DNA of 64,000 nucleotides from Perkinsus olseni (taxonomy: Eukaryota > Perkinsozoa > Perkinsida > Perkinsidae). The stretch spans positions 1 through 64,000 of the forward strand of contig JABANP010000122.1 in the NCBI GenBank assembly GCA_013115135.1. Reading direction: 5' to 3'. This document shows positions 1-12,417 of the stretch, piece after piece. The notes under the pieces were generated by a model. That model was not told the origin of the DNA, searched no databases, and saw only the letters and a program-made list of their open reading frames with translations. The position numbers and the translations under genes are program-made. The stretch's first letter is position 1, and each line of letters starts with the position of its first letter.

Positions 1-242
1 TCGAGGGAAGTACGGTACGGAGTACGTTTCAAACTGTCAACCTAGTACGGGTACGGAGAACTAGTACGAATTAACTATACTAAGTAACGCATACGTGTAT
101 TGGATTACGCCGTACTTGAAGTACGGAGTACTAGTACGGTACATGGGAACCGCTGCGACGGGTAGTACGGGTACGGAGCCGTGCTCGTACTACCCGTACC
201 GTACTCCGTACTAGACCGTACCCGTACTGTCGCCCATCTCTA
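1..242 (+). repeat. GTACGG-rich repeat, copy 1 of an inverted pair
   Basis: The first 242 bases are saturated with GTACGG/CCGTAC hexamers and contain short internal palindromes, for example around 161-234. The whole block recurs as its reverse complement at 31151-31390 with only scattered differences. The outer edge of copy 2 (…TTTCCTCGA) corresponds to base 1 here (TCGAGGGAA…), so the window begins at the repeat border. No coding potential is seen. It may be a miniature inverted-repeat element, or an arm of a larger structure. Confidence 0.85.
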
Positions 243-349
243 TTTGTTAGGAGCAGATAATTAGATAATATTCCCATTTATCCCTGGAGACCTGTTGAAA
301 TCGAAATGGCTTTGTAAACCATCACTCGAGTAGTTTTCTTTTCCTTCCT

Positions 350-3300
350 ATGTATGAGGATTCCGAGGAAGACTATGGCGACGTTGATTTGCCACCGGAG
401 CTGTTAGCGGCATTGGCCCAGTCGCACCAGGCCGACTCGGACCCGCTGGAACAGCCTGAGTTTGATGTGGTGGAATATGTTAATGATATGTTCCCGGATG
501 AAGGCAGCCTGCAGGATGTTGATGCGAAGTAGTATCTTGGGTTGGACCTTGCTCGCGGTGTGAAAAAAGATACGCTTGTGGTAGAGGAATCCCGGTCATG
601 AGGAAGGATAAGACGATGAAAATTCGTGCGCGGAATCTTAATCAAGATGAGTGATCGGAGTGAATTTTGTAATTACCTCGGATCAACCTAAGATGCGGTA
701 GGCGAGCGCCGCTCGTAAGGATCAGTGATATTGAAAAAATCGGTGGTGATGAGAGAGACGAGTTTGAAGAATCTTTTGAAATATTCAATAAACTTCGTGA
801 TGGTGCGCTGTGGTGATGAACGGCATGGGAATTTCGTTTTCACCTCGGATCAACCTAAGATGCGTTCGAGCTCAGCATAGCGAGGCCCATAGGTGCGAGT
901 ACTTATTTTCGAGGATTGAGCACCCCAGCGAGATTACCGAAAGTCGCTCCGGTAGGAGAACTTCCAATCAGGGAGTGATAGTCTTTGTGAAAGCGGACAA
1001 AACGAACGTGACAAAAATGACAAGCTCCAGAGGCAGACTTTCGTCCAGAACTGTTTTGGGGGTTGCTACGCTTCGAAGTTGGTGGTACGTGAAGCATCTT
1101 TCTTTCCGTAACACTCAAGAGTGCAGCATGTAGAAAGGTACGAAGTGATCTACACGTCGAGCACGAAGCACATCGCATAGCTAACGAAAAATGTGGTAGG
1201 GGAATTTAAATTGGGGCTTCGGCAATGACACGAGCATGGCAAGAGCATCTCCTCGATCGTGCGCCATTCCGGAATCTTTCTGCTCTGTTTGGAGTCGTGG
1301 TAACCTAGGTTAGCAAGCATCGAGTCGGAGATATCTGAGCTGGATAAGGAGATAGATCGTGGAGTGCGGGACTACGCCCAGCGGGCTGTCGATGGCGATG
1401 CTGAGAAGGCGTTGAAGGCCGCCACAGCCGGGGTTGAAGAGCTTGATAGTAGTACAGGGTGGTCACGGGAAAAGCGAAAAATCGGAAAAATGAGGTAGTG
1501 TTTTTGATGGTTGGAATTTTCAACTTGGAAACAGTAAAACGAGGAAAACTGACATTTATTCCGTGATTGTTGGTAAAAATGAAAAATGAGTTTTTTCGTA
1601 TGGTCGGAAAAAAGAAAAATTGGGTTTTTTGGTGGTTTGAAAAATTACGAATTCGTTATCTGAAAGTTGAGATTGTTTTCCGATGGTTGGGGAAATTCAA
1701 GCCGGCCTGGTGTTGTGTCTAGGGTATGATCCCGTTACTAGTTATGGACCGGGGATCGTGCGCAGAAGCAAATTCAGGAAAATCGGGAAAACTTAATTTT
1801 ATGAGTAATTCTGAGTTCTCGATCTTGGAATTTCTGAAAAGGTGCTTTACAAATCGTCAACTTGAAGCGAAACACTCTCAGGTTCGGACGAGGGTTCGCC
1901 TTTTTAACTTGTTATAAATAGTTATTGGCCCCCCGCTTCGATGACTCTTTTATCTTTTATAGTTAATTAAGCATTGCCAACTGCGTTAGTTCGGCTGTTC
2001 AACGGCTCTCTCCTGAGATTCATCAGGAGTGCTTTCAGAATGGTCTCTTGCACGTGGAGTTCAATCGTGAGAAGAAGCAACAACATTTCCTCTCCCCGCT
2101 GAAATCGAGGAGAGGAAATGTTGTTGATTAGCTTCCGACTCCCCCGAGTGGTCAATAGACCGCCTCTCCTGAGTTCCAAGAGATCCTATTTCAAACGTTA
2201 AACTCAATCCTCGGAGTGCTTTTGGAAACATCCCCCGGTGATGAGTAATTCTCTTATTTTCTCTTGAATAATTCAGATAAAATTAAATCGATCCATTCCC
2301 GTGCCAGAGAGTCCGAGGAGCTGGTCCAATCCGTATCGGGCGACGTAGCCGCACTTGACGTTGCGAAGAAGCATATCACGGCAACGGTGACGGCTTTGAA
2401 GCGGCTGGTGATGTTGGTCAGCGCAACAGAGCAACTTACTGCATTCGCGGCGGAGAAGCGCTTTGAGCAGGTAGTCGAAAGGTCGTGGGTTCGAATCCTG
2501 GATGGGGCAGTTTTATTTTCTTCAGTGTACTCCGCTCGTCCTTGCTATTGTTGAACTGTCGGAGATGTTCGAGCCGTTGCGGCCGCGACTACCGCAGGTA
2601 TCTTTTAATGTGTATCTTGCAAGCTTCAACTTAAGATACTTCGAATCTTAGGTTGAGGAGCTGCTGAATCACAAAGATCGTCTGTTGGAAGATCTCAAGG
2701 CCGAGTGCCTGGAAGACATTGAGGTGGGTGTTGTTATTGGGAGAATTCGTCCCATTTTCGGAGTTATTCACCCAATTGATCAGGGTAAATTGTTCACGCC
2801 TGGATACGACCCCGAGAACAAGGTTGACGTTAAGGCCGCTTGTGAAACGGCTGCGGCGATTGGAAAGGAGGTGAAGGACGATGTTATCAGCATGTAAGAA
2901 AATCACTCGGTCAAGTGAAACTGAGGTATAGAGGAATTTATGACACCACGGGGCTGAGTCAACAACTCTCGTCTAGGGACACTATCAGTTTTGGTGGCAC
3001 GCACGCGCATACCACACTTCTCGCATATCTTGAGCAAGACTGGGCTGTCGGGGATGAGGAAAGTTCGATCGGGACTCTGGCTTCAGCAAGATGGTTCTCA
3101 TTGCCGCATTAACAGTTTTGGTTGTGTTTCTTGCGTTGATATCCTTATGTATTAGGTCGATTATGGTTCATCACGAATGAAAAGATATCATCTGAGTCAT
3201 TAGCTCTCAATTCAGTCTTTCGAATCGTTGTATCGCCAGGCAATCTTCGGGCGCATAATTCTGGCTGAGGATTTTTCCAGGTACTGCATGAGGCTGCTGA

Positions 3301-6300
3301 AGGAATATCAAAAACTATTCTCTTTCCCGGACGGTCAATACTCGACTCTTGAGGACTGCGATAGGAGATTTGCCTGGCTGAGTCGAACTCTTCGACGGTG
3401 AGCTGTGCGGGCGATGCTTCGACCTTGGATACCTTCATCAATAGTGCGCGCTTAGAGCTATAGGGTCGCTTGGGTCCCGAGTAAACTTAGTTTTGGTTGG
3501 GCTGGGAGTTTATTGAACTCCTGCATTCAACACGCGAAAAGTATTTTCTCGCGTATCTTTTGAGTATGATAGAGTTTGAGGAAGAATCATACTCAGGGGT
3601 GATAAAGCTAGGAATTCGAGTCAGTTCAAATCGATCAACCGTTTCATAGAGAATATTGTTTACTCTCGCTGTGATTTTTCGCTTAAATAGAGCTTCTTTC
3701 TTTAGCACAGTCTGTTTGGCGGGTGAAACGCAGTGACGTGAGAATAGCAGGTACAACGCGGAGCATCGAGAGTACTTCCCTTCGGAATGGCGGGTTGATA
3801 AACAACTGTGCTTGCACTATTGTCATCTTACACGACAGCATCTGGTCGATCTATTGGCAGCTACGGCAGCGCCAGGACAGGTGGGGAGGCTGGTCGAGTG
3901 TGTGTTCCTGTGAGATTACTCACGATTAATAAGAGCAGATTGATACACGTAAACGACAGTGAATAGGAATGAACACTTCTGCTGGTTCGATACTCGTGGA
4001 TTGTTGATCTACTAGTGGCAGTTATGTGTCCAATAGAATCGAAGCTGTGACTTCGCCAGTGAAAAGCAAGAAGTTATTCCGCGTTCTTGCTTTTCGGGTG
4101 CGCGCAGGAGGAATATTGCAGAGGTCGCGCGAGGGGTTTCGTGGCGCGTCGCGGCTGCGTGTTGGGAAATTTTCGTGATGAGCGTGACAGTAAGTTTCGG
4201 TGGTGGTTGACGAGTTGGCAGTTTCGGTCGTACTTTGTTTTGTACATTTACCAACGTTTTTTTTCAGACGGAGGATGCTGGCTTACTTTTTCAACTAGCG
4301 GTCAAGAATATCGAAATGGAAAATGATCTAGACAAGCGATATAGCAGAGGAGACGGCGACATGTCCTTCAAAGGCATTGTGTCCAATTGCTTTGAGCCGT
4401 AGGTCGCGGGTTCAATCCCGGGGAGGTGCAGCTGAATCAATGCATTATTCAACTCTGATTGAGAACATCGACTCTCAGCGTTTAACTTGCGCGCGGGACG
4501 GGGTGACGGGAATGTTTCTATCTGAGCGCATCTTGATACTCTTCCTCTATGGGAAGTAGTTATTGTCAGCGTCGGTAGCTCAGTCGGTAGAGCGCGTGCC
4601 TTTTAAGCCCGTGGTCGTGGGTTCGAGCCCCGCCCGAGGTGTTTTCTAGTGTTTGACGAATATCCATTAGGTACTTGAGTGTTTGGGTTGACCACGAAGA
4701 ATCTTTGCTGTGCACTAAGGTTGACGAAGCTGCTGCGAAGGAGAACCCGGAGATCATGGGGTCCAAGAGAGGTAGGAAACCCCCATTCAAATGCATAGGC
4801 AAATGTATGTGCATGGCCCTCTTGCCTGGGCACACAACGATATACCGCATCACACACTACTCACCAACTCGGGTATAGCCTTCTTGCAACTTACACGCAG
4901 GTGTGTTTTTCCACGCGAACCTCCCTCAGCTTTGTTCACGTTGCAATTTCCTCCTCCCTGTTCGCTCCATACCTGACTTTGTCTCCGAATAGTGGGGCTA
5001 GTTCACCGCTGGTTCTCCTTGTGAGCTCATTGCTCTAGGCGCAGGTCTTGAATCTCCCGCGTGCGCATCGCGATCCGTTCAGGTTCGGTTCCGTCATCAA
5101 CGGACGTCTCGGAAGGCGCGCAAACTGAGCCGGTCTTTGTTTACACATCAGTGGTCGAACTGTTCACGAAGATGAAGAAGCTGTTCAAGAACTGCAAGAG
5201 TGTGTCTACCAGCAACACGATGTTTTTGCTCTGCGTCAAGAGCTTCCGAGTGGCCCTCGATCGCTACACTGACAAGGTGAGTTATCAGCCTCGCTCGATC
5301 AGTAGTTATTGACCTCACTGAGCACGGAGTTACCTCCGTACGGGAGGCGACCCAGCTGGTTGGTTGCGTCCCTTAGTGCCGCTAGACCAAGTTCGGACGT
5401 TGTGATGCTACCTGAGAATATCTCTCTCTCTGATTTCTACTAGATGTGACGTATTGCTCGCATCCTGAATGATATTGATGAGCCTCAGGTTTTATCGTCG
5501 AGAGTAAGATCGTCGTCAAGCGATGAGCAGATCTACGCGGTGGCTGGCTCTTGTGTGTGAGTGGTTGGGCTACTTTTTCTATGGCGGATCTTATCATTCG
5601 GTATAAGCGAATGACCATGATGTGGTGTTTCCATACCAACTTTATCCCAACTTTACATGCACTTAGCGACCAAGCGGTGAATGATTGAGGGTTTTGAGAA
5701 AGAAGAGGGGGAGGGCGTCAACACGCTCTCAGGACCTGAGAATCGTCCGTTGTAGGTGGTAGTTTGACGTCGCGCAAAATGATGTCGAAAATTACGCTCA
5801 GCAGATGCCAACTGCGATGGCGCAAATCTGCTGGTTAATCTCTGAGGATTCACCTATTCTGCGCTCGTCGCGAATATTCCCGGAAAAAAACCGTTGAGAG
5901 TTCCCGAGGCGAAATGCAGAAATATATTTTCGCTGTTCTTCCTACTCTTCTACGTGAGCGCTCTTAATCGAGCGCATATCCTATTGCTGTGTGTGGTCCT
6001 CAGTTACATCACCCAAACTCTCCCTCTGCTGGCAGGCAGCATCAGCGAGACGATTGATGAGCCATTGAAAGCTCAGATTAACTTCGCCAAGCAGATGGAG
6101 GAAGCGGCTGACGTCGAGACGCAAGCGATCGAGTAACCGAGAGCTTCGCTCCGCGTTTTTCCTGAACATTTTTCCATCTGTAAAACTACTCGTCCTTCTA
6201 ATGCTTTTTTCTCTGGCCCTTACAGCTTCGCTCCGCCTTTTTACCGTACCGTTATTGTCGTCCGTTGACTTCGCTCCGCCTTTTTTGTTAGGCAATTATC

Positions 6301-8893
6301 GAGTCGGACGGCAGGTCAGTGTATGAGACGCATAACGCAGTTTTTGAAGGACGATAAGAAATCATGGACGGCTGCTGAGAGTGCTGATGTCAACGCGGTG
6401 GTGAGTGATGACACGTCTCTCGACTTCTGTTCGAAGAGAAAATCGGCAAGAGTTTTACCATTCAGACGAAATTCAAAGCGCTATTTTCTGGGATCAAAAA
6501 AATCCCGTAAAAACTCATCCCTCTCGAAACAAGATACATCGGTGCTAGTCTGACTAAGCCGGTCTTCGGCGTCGGACTTGAAACGCACTCACACACACAA
6601 TGAGTACCCTTGGGCTCTCCCAGTGCTTCCTAGGAGTTGTGTCCGTCACGAGCTTCAACCAGTATGAAAAGTATCGTTTTTGTCTGGTCGGATAGCACTT
6701 GCGTGTTGATGTTCTTTTTTAGACCTCCCGAGCTCATCGTAGTTTGACGGCAAGTCTTCGTGAGGCGGCCCAGGGCCTGACGGAGCCGCAGTACAGCGCT
6801 GTGGCGGAGGGAGTGATGGCGAAGATAATAGAGGATTATTGTACTCTGATATTTACTGGTATTAAAGAACCGGTAAGTGGTTCAGCTGAGGATTGAACCG
6901 AGAACCTTTCGGTGTATGGCAGGTTGATTCGACCGAGCGAGTAGAATTACTGAGTGGATTGACTGGTGGCCTACAAACGCTGCTGCTGGAGGCGCCGGTT
7001 GAGGGAGCATCGGCGGCAGGAGAGAACACCATGGAGGCCATGCATGCTTACTCGGCGGTTACGTGCAGAAGGATGCAACTGTGAGAGAAAATCTCGCTCG
7101 CCCGAAAATGAGCTGCTGACTGTTCAAGTGTTCAGCTAGCTGATTTCTGACCCCCTGTTCGATAAAATAACTTTGGTGTTCAGAATCGATTCTGGAATTG
7201 ATTTTCACACTGAAAATGCGGTTCGGGAATCGATTTTTAGTTTCAGAAGCACCCCCCTTTGCCGAGCACCCCCTAAGTCTCGCAACCAACTTCGAATTTC
7301 TGAATTATCTAGCTTCTATGCCCGGCGAGATAATCGATCGTCTGATCGATTCGCTTGAATGATCCTCTCGGATCGCAGGGTGAAGATTACTTGCCTCTCC
7401 CACGAGTTTTCGGACGGGCGTCTGATAGATGCCGTGCCCGCTGCAGTGAAGCAGCGGTTTGCTGGTGCGGATGGTGTTTCTATTTTTGTCGAAAATCAAT
7501 TTTCACTACCCGCGGATACACGCATCCTGCGCTGAGTAGTTGCGGGCCATCGAACCAAATCTTGAATTCATTTTTTCGCGTAAAATGTGGTTCGAGAGAT
7601 GCTTTCTTGAACACCCACACATCTCCTGTGTCGCCCGGGATCGGTGCAAGATTGTTGTTTTCGCCCCGTCAGGCCTCTGGCGGTTCTCCGGGCGCTGTCG
7701 GTTCAACAGTCAGGCGAAGACGCCATGCGGGTTGAGATCATTCAAGCGATGTGCGCCGACCGCGAAGATACTCCGACCGAAGAGGCCATCGATCAGGTGA
7801 CGGCTAGTCGCGAAAACCTTCTCTGTGCGCAATGCGTATCTTTAGGCCTTGAGTGTCGCACGGTCGATGCAACACGGTGGCGGTATCAGCGGGAGAATCG
7901 CGAGAGATGGATCGTCGAGCACCGGCTCGGCCGGGGCTAGCAGTGGCCCGACGTCTATGAAGGACGGGTCGCGGTCAGGAACGGATGACGTGGGACCGAT
8001 GGCTGCGCAGTTCGGTAGGTGGACGATTTGGGAAAGTTTTGGTATGGGTATTTACGCACGAGCGCAGGTGCGGTGTTCACTACTGCGTGGGGTAACATCC
8101 AGAGCCAGGTGGACTCAGCACGAACCCACCCGAGCCACCCTGTCGAAGGAAATCAACCCCTCCCTTCCGCCGCTGAACACAAAAGCAGCAGCAGTAGTAG
8201 CTCGTCAGCAGCTGGTGAGTCGATCGTCGTTGGTAGGGCATTATTTCTGCCTCTCGAGAATTTATATTATTTTCATCTGCATAGATCTAATATTATTTTT
8301 TTTGATATCAAAATCCCTATGCTAGGGGTTGTTTTTTTCGCTCGCCCAGATATATCAGTAACCGTTTCGACTATGACCGTTTTGACTAAACATGTGGTGT
8401 ATCATGATGATGTCTATATCAAGTTGAAGCTTCAGATCTAAACTCGCGTGGGGCGGCGAGAAATGAAAAATAGAATTTGAATTTGCCTAAGAAAAATTGG
8501 TATCATTTTGACCTAAATAATATATTGTGAGAATATCGCGCATTAGAATATCAATATCGGGCTATTATGAATTATCGTATAAAATTATATATAAGTACTT
8601 ATACGATCATGGTTGCCTTGCGTTTGAAGTATGATTCATACCGGAACTCTATCACCCGAGCCAGATTTAAGCATAAATGTCGTTTGCTTATCAAACTGGC
8701 ACGTACAGTGAATAATCCTTGTCGTGGCGTGCAGGAGGCTGGTCGTTCAGGAGCGGGAGTGTCGTTGGGAGTTTCGTCCAATGCAGCGGCGGCGATTGGG
8801 GACAACGGCCAGGGCGACGTGGCGGCGAAGATGCAGCAGATGTTTAAGAACATAGGCGAACAGTGGAAGACTAAGTTCGTCAACAAACCTTAG
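350..8893 (+). CDS. VPS53: VPS53, GARP/EARP complex subunit (multi-exon)
   Basis: Vps53 is a subunit of the GARP (Vps51-54) and EARP tethers acting on endosome-to-Golgi transport. Exons placed by GT..AG borders and family similarity: 350-531 (DPLEQPEFDVVEYVN, matching the family N-terminal DPL..ADFNAVEYIN), 1318-1448, 2277-2470 (LDVAKKHITATVTALKRL), 2526-2597, 2652-2723, 2784-2882, 3240-3397 (DRRFAWLSRTL, family RRYAW), 3751-3880 (FPSEWRVDKQLCLHYCHLTR), about 4051-4098, 4268-4398 (FKGIVSNCFEP, family HGIVSKCFEP), 4671-about 4760, 5083-5276 (VVELFTKMKKLFKNC), about 6020-6134, about 6726-6872, 6923-7080, 7379-about 7470, about 7672-7797 and a last exon to TAG at 8893. Phases agree at most junctions checked, including 531/1318 and 3397/3751. 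Introns use GTATCTT, GTAGT and GTAAG donors. The exons at 4051 and 7800-8740 are least certain, and the C-terminal exon is assigned by position only. Start is ATG at 350. Confidence 0.85.
676..864. repeat. 22-bp direct repeat pair in VPS53 intron 1
   Basis: CCTCGGATCAACCTAAGATGCG occurs at 676-697 and again exactly at 843-864. Read on the other strand it resembles the unit of the minisatellite at 50241 (GCGTATCTTGAGGTTGAC), so it may belong to the same dispersed family. Confidence 0.7.
1995..2225. repeat. Foldback element in VPS53 intron 2 with a perfect 18-bp hairpin
   Basis: Within the intron 1449-2276. Arms 2078-2095 and 2109-2126 are perfect 18-bp reverse complements around a 13-nt loop. 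The flanks (GTTCAACGGCTCTCTCCTGAG near 1998 and GGTCAATAGACCGCCTCTCC near 2150) resemble the ends of the foldback elements at 20549-20674 and 21931-22057. This looks like one MITE-type family carrying a nested insertion here. Confidence 0.65.
2471..2525 (+). repeat. 55-nt VPS53 intron made largely of a tRNA 3'-half-like sequence
   Basis: The intron starts GTAGTCGAAAGGTC, continues with a B-box GGTTCGAATCC and ends TTTTCTTCAG. The GAAAGGTC-plus-T-arm order matches the variable-loop/T-arm stretch of eukaryotic tRNAs such as tRNA-Val. Flanking exons join in phase (FEQ|CTP), so the whole tRNA-like piece is intronic, and its 5' end forms the donor site. Confidence 0.7.
4569..4641 (+). tRNA. tRNA-Lys(TTT), possibly degenerate
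   Basis: A 73-nt cloverleaf can be drawn. Acceptor GCGTCGG/CCGAGGT has one G-G mismatch and a terminal G-T; the D arm GCTC..GAGC is intact. The anticodon stem CGTGC/GCCCG has one T-C mismatch, around loop CTTTTAA (anticodon TTT). The T arm is GTGGG TTCGAGC CCCGC. A TTTT run follows at 4642, as expected of a Pol III terminator. It lies in sense inside VPS53 intron 4399-4670. The two stem mismatches leave open a pseudo-tRNA. Confidence 0.65.
6143..6280. repeat. Three copies of a CTTCGCTCCGC motif in a VPS53 intron
   Basis: GCTTCGCTCCGC occurs at 6143-6154 and 6225-6236, and ACTTCGCTCCGC at 6268-6279, each followed closely by a T-run. The motif also appears at 13699-13711, 44248-44263 (reverse), 55296-55307 and, with changes, at 9353, 44176 and 46687. 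Most copies are intronic or near splice sites. Confidence 0.6.
7165..7300. repeat. Dispersed degenerate element (TTCAGAATCGATT family)
   Basis: The AATCGATTCTGGAATTGATTTT-like block, followed by AATGCGGTTCGGGAATCGATTTTT, has diverged relatives at about 7490-7610, 9065-9125, 42235-42290, 42830-42900, 47520-47560 and 60690-60800. This copy lies in the VPS53 intron after 7080. The copies share order (CAGAATCGATT ... AAAATGCGGTTC) but not exact sequence, suggesting an old non-coding repeat family. Confidence 0.45.
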
Positions 8894-9398
8894 TGTTTCT
8901 ACTCTCACTTGCAATCTTGCGTTTCCTCAACGTCTCAATATCCGGTTCGGAGGTTCTTATCACGGACGTGATATTGTAAACCGCATAGAACACCAATTCT
9001 ACTGGAGCTAGCCTCCGGTTGATGGGCTCGTTCTCTTTTGGGCCGTTCAACAGAACAACTTCGGAAGTCAGAATCGACTCAGAGAAAAAATCAAAATGAA
9101 ATCGGTTCCAGAATTGTGGAATTTTGTGGGCGAGGATTTACTCAGCTTACTTGAGGGAGAAGAAAGCTCCGTGTTGAACGCGATACAAAAAATACCACCG
9201 TGAGAACGACTGATTGAGAACGCAACACCCGAGTTTTGCCGTTTGGAATCTAAACTTTCATCGGCTGTTTTTTGTCATCCGCTTCTTAGCTTCAGCATAG
9301 CGTTCTATCGGAGTAAGATAAACTTTCGACAGACTATACCTCACTATAGTCAAAGGCGGAGCGAAATTAAGATCATTATTCTTGGGGACTTTTTCACG

Positions 9399-11097
9399 AT
9401 GTTCGAGATGGAACGTGGCGAGCCAAAGCCGGCTGAGGTTGGGTCGGAGCACCAGCGTGTGAGGACTGCCAGCACGACGACCGAGGGTGTCAGCAGGGAA
9501 GGCGAACGCCCGAGGACTCGACAGGTCGAAGTGCACACTAATAACGAGAAAATAAAACGGTCTCGCGTTCAGTTATCACGCGAAAAAATCACCACCCGCC
9601 GAGCACGGACGGCGGAAGCAGGGACGAGAGGCGGTTGGGGAGGTGAGCGCATCTGGTAGGCGATTTTGATGTATCGGGTGAGAGGTATGTCCGCGTTACA
9701 GTCTGGCGGCATGATAATGGAAATAACTGAATAACGCGGCAAGACCTCATCGTTGGCGCATCGGTTTTGAGTTTATTTCAGTCGGCGACGGCGTTGGACA
9801 GCCACTCACAGTTGGCGGCGTGGATTGTGGTCTGTAGGTAAAGAGGATCGAGACCGGGCCATGACGGCCGAGAGCGGAGAGCGGTGTAAGTCGATCAGAG
9901 CTCGGGTGGATTCTCAAAGACACCGAACGGCGGAGAAGACATCAGTGCGAAGGTAGCTGATAATCTTGATCGCCCGTACCGGCTCTGGTTCTCTTTCACC
10001 GATGTGCTCAGTTCTTGTGCGCTCCGTTCACAGATCGATGTAAGGTGGTCATCAGAAGGTTTATCGAACGGCTTCCCTCGAGGAGCCACCGCGTGGTCGA
10101 TGCTTTGTAGTCAAGAATCTCGAAAGGAGTTCACCCTTGATATCGAATACCGCTCCTCGCGATACTCGTGTTTGTCGACCCGCTGCTTCTCAGGTCCCTC
10201 CGCACTGCTGCCGCGGATATCCATGCAGCAGTCTCCCCAACAGCATCGGGGCTTAAGCTCGGGGTGGCTCGAGCCGAAGCCGACCTTCAGGTGGGCGGCC
10301 GCCGAGTGCAGGAAGGCCTGAATGATAAGTACACTACTGCCTTGTTGTTGTATCAGAATGATGACGTATTCGCTTCTATAGTAACTCCACTGAAATGTTG
10401 GCGGTGCGTGTGAGTTCAAAGTCCAACGACGACAGTACGGCTTAGTCAGACTAGCACCGATGTACCTCTCTGTGGGGGGTCAGTTTAGCCTGTTGAATAG
10501 GCCCTGTTCATCAAGCCCGGAATGTTGCCATCATAGTATTATTCAACCTTGTTCTCTCGCTAAGTCCCCATGCAACGAAGAATGATAAACTTCACCGCAC
10601 CCCCTCCGAGGAGATAGGGGCTCGCTCGCTTGTTGGACTTGCCCGATAAATTGACGTTCAAGTATCAATTTGCGATGAGATGTTATTGTCCGATTGATGT
10701 GGTCGCCTGATTCATCTTAGGTCTTGTCGTTGCAGCACGAGGAATCTCACAAGATTCTCAGCAGAGTGCGCACCCACCATTCCTTCCCTCGTCGGGTGGA
10801 GCTCTTCAGAGGTCCTCGGCTGCGCTGCTTTCTACAACCCCCACTCGTGCTCGGCTCAGATGGGTTCCTTCCGGTCCTGACCGACCTCCGCGAGACCATT
10901 GCGGACATGCGCTTCGAGACGTCCACTGATCTCTCGGCCGCGGCGGCGGACGTGCAGGACTTGCAGGGCCAGTACATGGCGACGTCGGTAAGCCGCAGGC
11001 TAGTACGGATATTCAACAGTCGCGGTTTATTTAGCTTCTCCTCGATGAGGTTGAAAAGAAGGTTGAAGAATTGGAAGAAACGATTGGTTGGTCATGA
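9399..11097 (+). CDS. Hypothetical protein with helical/coiled-coil exons
   Basis: Not recognised. Probable exons: 9399-about 9523 (ATG; MFEMERGEPKPAEVG..., ending RPRTRQ before a GTCGAAG donor), about 9780-9836, about 10197-10290 (SLRTAAADIHAAVSP...ARAEADLQ), about 10735-10989 (LTDLRETIADMRFETSTDL...QDLQGQYMATS before GTAAGCC) and about 11053-11097 (VEKKVEELEETIGWS, stop). The exons are rich in Ala, Glu, Asp and Leu with a heptad-like pattern, so an alpha-helical scaffold or tether-like protein is plausible. Exon order and phases were not all checked. It lies head-to-tail between VPS53 and malate dehydrogenase. Confidence 0.4.
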
Positions 11098-11465
11098 TCA
11101 TCATGTCGTGCTGCTTCACAGGGGTCTCTTGCGTTACCACGCCCGAGCTGGGTGCACGGAGGAAGGGTGTCGCTCGTTCCTTCCCTTAGAGGGGCCCCCC
11201 GTATGTTGCTACAGGGGCTAGGTAGTATGAATTTTGATGAGTGAGTCTTGCATTCTTACCTTATCTTGAGCTCCCGCAACGAGTACTCAACAAGATACGT
11301 CCGCCGTTTCGTATGTAGCCCCGCGTCCGTATCGCCAAGTTTTCGTAATAAGCTCATCATTCGTTTAGGCTTTGAACGGGACAGTAGGTGAGAGAATCTT
11401 TCGTATCTATGAAGTGTCATAGTGGACCTCTTGTCTTACGCTAGTTCATCGTTTTTGTTATTCTC

Positions 11466-12417
11466 ATGACTAAAGTGACCCTCCTCGGCGCCTCCGGCGG
11501 CATCGGTCAGCCCCTGTCTATGCTCCTCAAGCTCAACCCCATGATCACCAAGCTGGCCCTTTACGACATCAAGCAGGCCATGGTCCCCTGCGCAGGCGTT
11601 GCTGCCGATGTCAGCCACATCAATACCCCCGCCAAGGTCGTTGGTTACGCGGGCGATGATGAACTCGAGGCTGCCTTGAGTGGCGCCAACATCATCGTGA
11701 TGACTGCTGGTGTGCCCCGCAAGCCTGGCATGACGAGAGACGACCTCTTCAAGATCAAACGCTGGCATCGTCCGTGGTTTGGCGACTGCAGCGGCCAAGT
11801 ACGCTCCTAAGGCGACGCTGTGCATCGTTTCTAACCCGGTTAACTCCACCGTCCCTATTGCGGCTGAGATCTACAAGAAGGCCGGAGTTTTTGACCCCAA
11901 GAAAATCGTCGGTGTGACCCAATTGGACATCACTCGTGCCAACACCTTCGTGAGTGAGAAGACCGGCATGGATGTTGAGCACATGGACGTTCCTGTCATC
12001 GGCGGCCACGCCGGTGAAACTATCATGGCGCTGTTCTCCCAGGCCAGGCCCCAGTTGAAACTCGACCAGTCTACCATTGAGGAGCTCGACAAGCGCATTC
12101 AGAACGCCGGTACTGAGGTTGTCGAAGCGAAGAACGGCGCTGGATCTGCTACTCTTTCTATGGCCTATGCTGCAGCTAAATTCGTCGATGTTGTTATTCG
12201 CGGTCAACGCGGTCAAATTACGGCCGCTTGTGCTTATATTAACGAGCCCTTCGAGGACGTCTCCTACTTCTCGTACAGGTGCGACTTTGGCCCTGAGGGC
12301 GTCTCCAGAGTTCACCCGCTGGAGGGTCTCACAGCGTATGAGAAGCAACGTCTTGGGGAGGTCAAGAAGAAGCTGAAGGGCGACATTCAGAACGGCCTCG
12401 GTTTTGCTAACAGCTAG
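11466..12417 (+). CDS. MDH: Malate dehydrogenase (NAD), single exon with one surplus base
   Basis: Oxidises malate to oxaloacetate with NAD+. The N-terminal dinucleotide fold has GASGGIG at residues 9-15. Further landmarks are [13 protein letters not shown] (mobile active-site loop Arg), [19 protein letters not shown] and GGHAGETI (catalytic His). The C-terminus is [12 protein letters not shown]. Length is about 316 residues, normal for the mitochondrial/bacterial-type MDH. No intron and no obvious N-terminal extension, so compartment is unclear. The frame changes by +1 at 11757-11759: ATCAAACGC should read ATC AAC GC to give the family sequence DLFKINAGIVRG. Removing one A restores a full enzyme. 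A pyrimidine tract and AG upstream of the ATG could serve a splice acceptor. Confidence 0.93.

Noticed and set aside
1..242. Telomeric or subtelomeric repeat
   Set aside because: The GTACGG hexamers are irregular and the block recurs internally at 31151 in inverted form.
3487..3756. Possible VPS53 exon near 3500 (FIELLHSTREKYF on +)
   Set aside because: Its phase does not fit, and the exon at 3751-3880 matches the same part of VPS53 better with correct phase.
11755..12348. Long minus-strand frames across malate dehydrogenase
   Set aside because: Shadows of the GC-rich third codon positions of the real + strand gene.
11466..12417. A short intron explaining the MDH frame change
   Set aside because: No GT..AG pair fits; deleting one A gives the exact family sequence.
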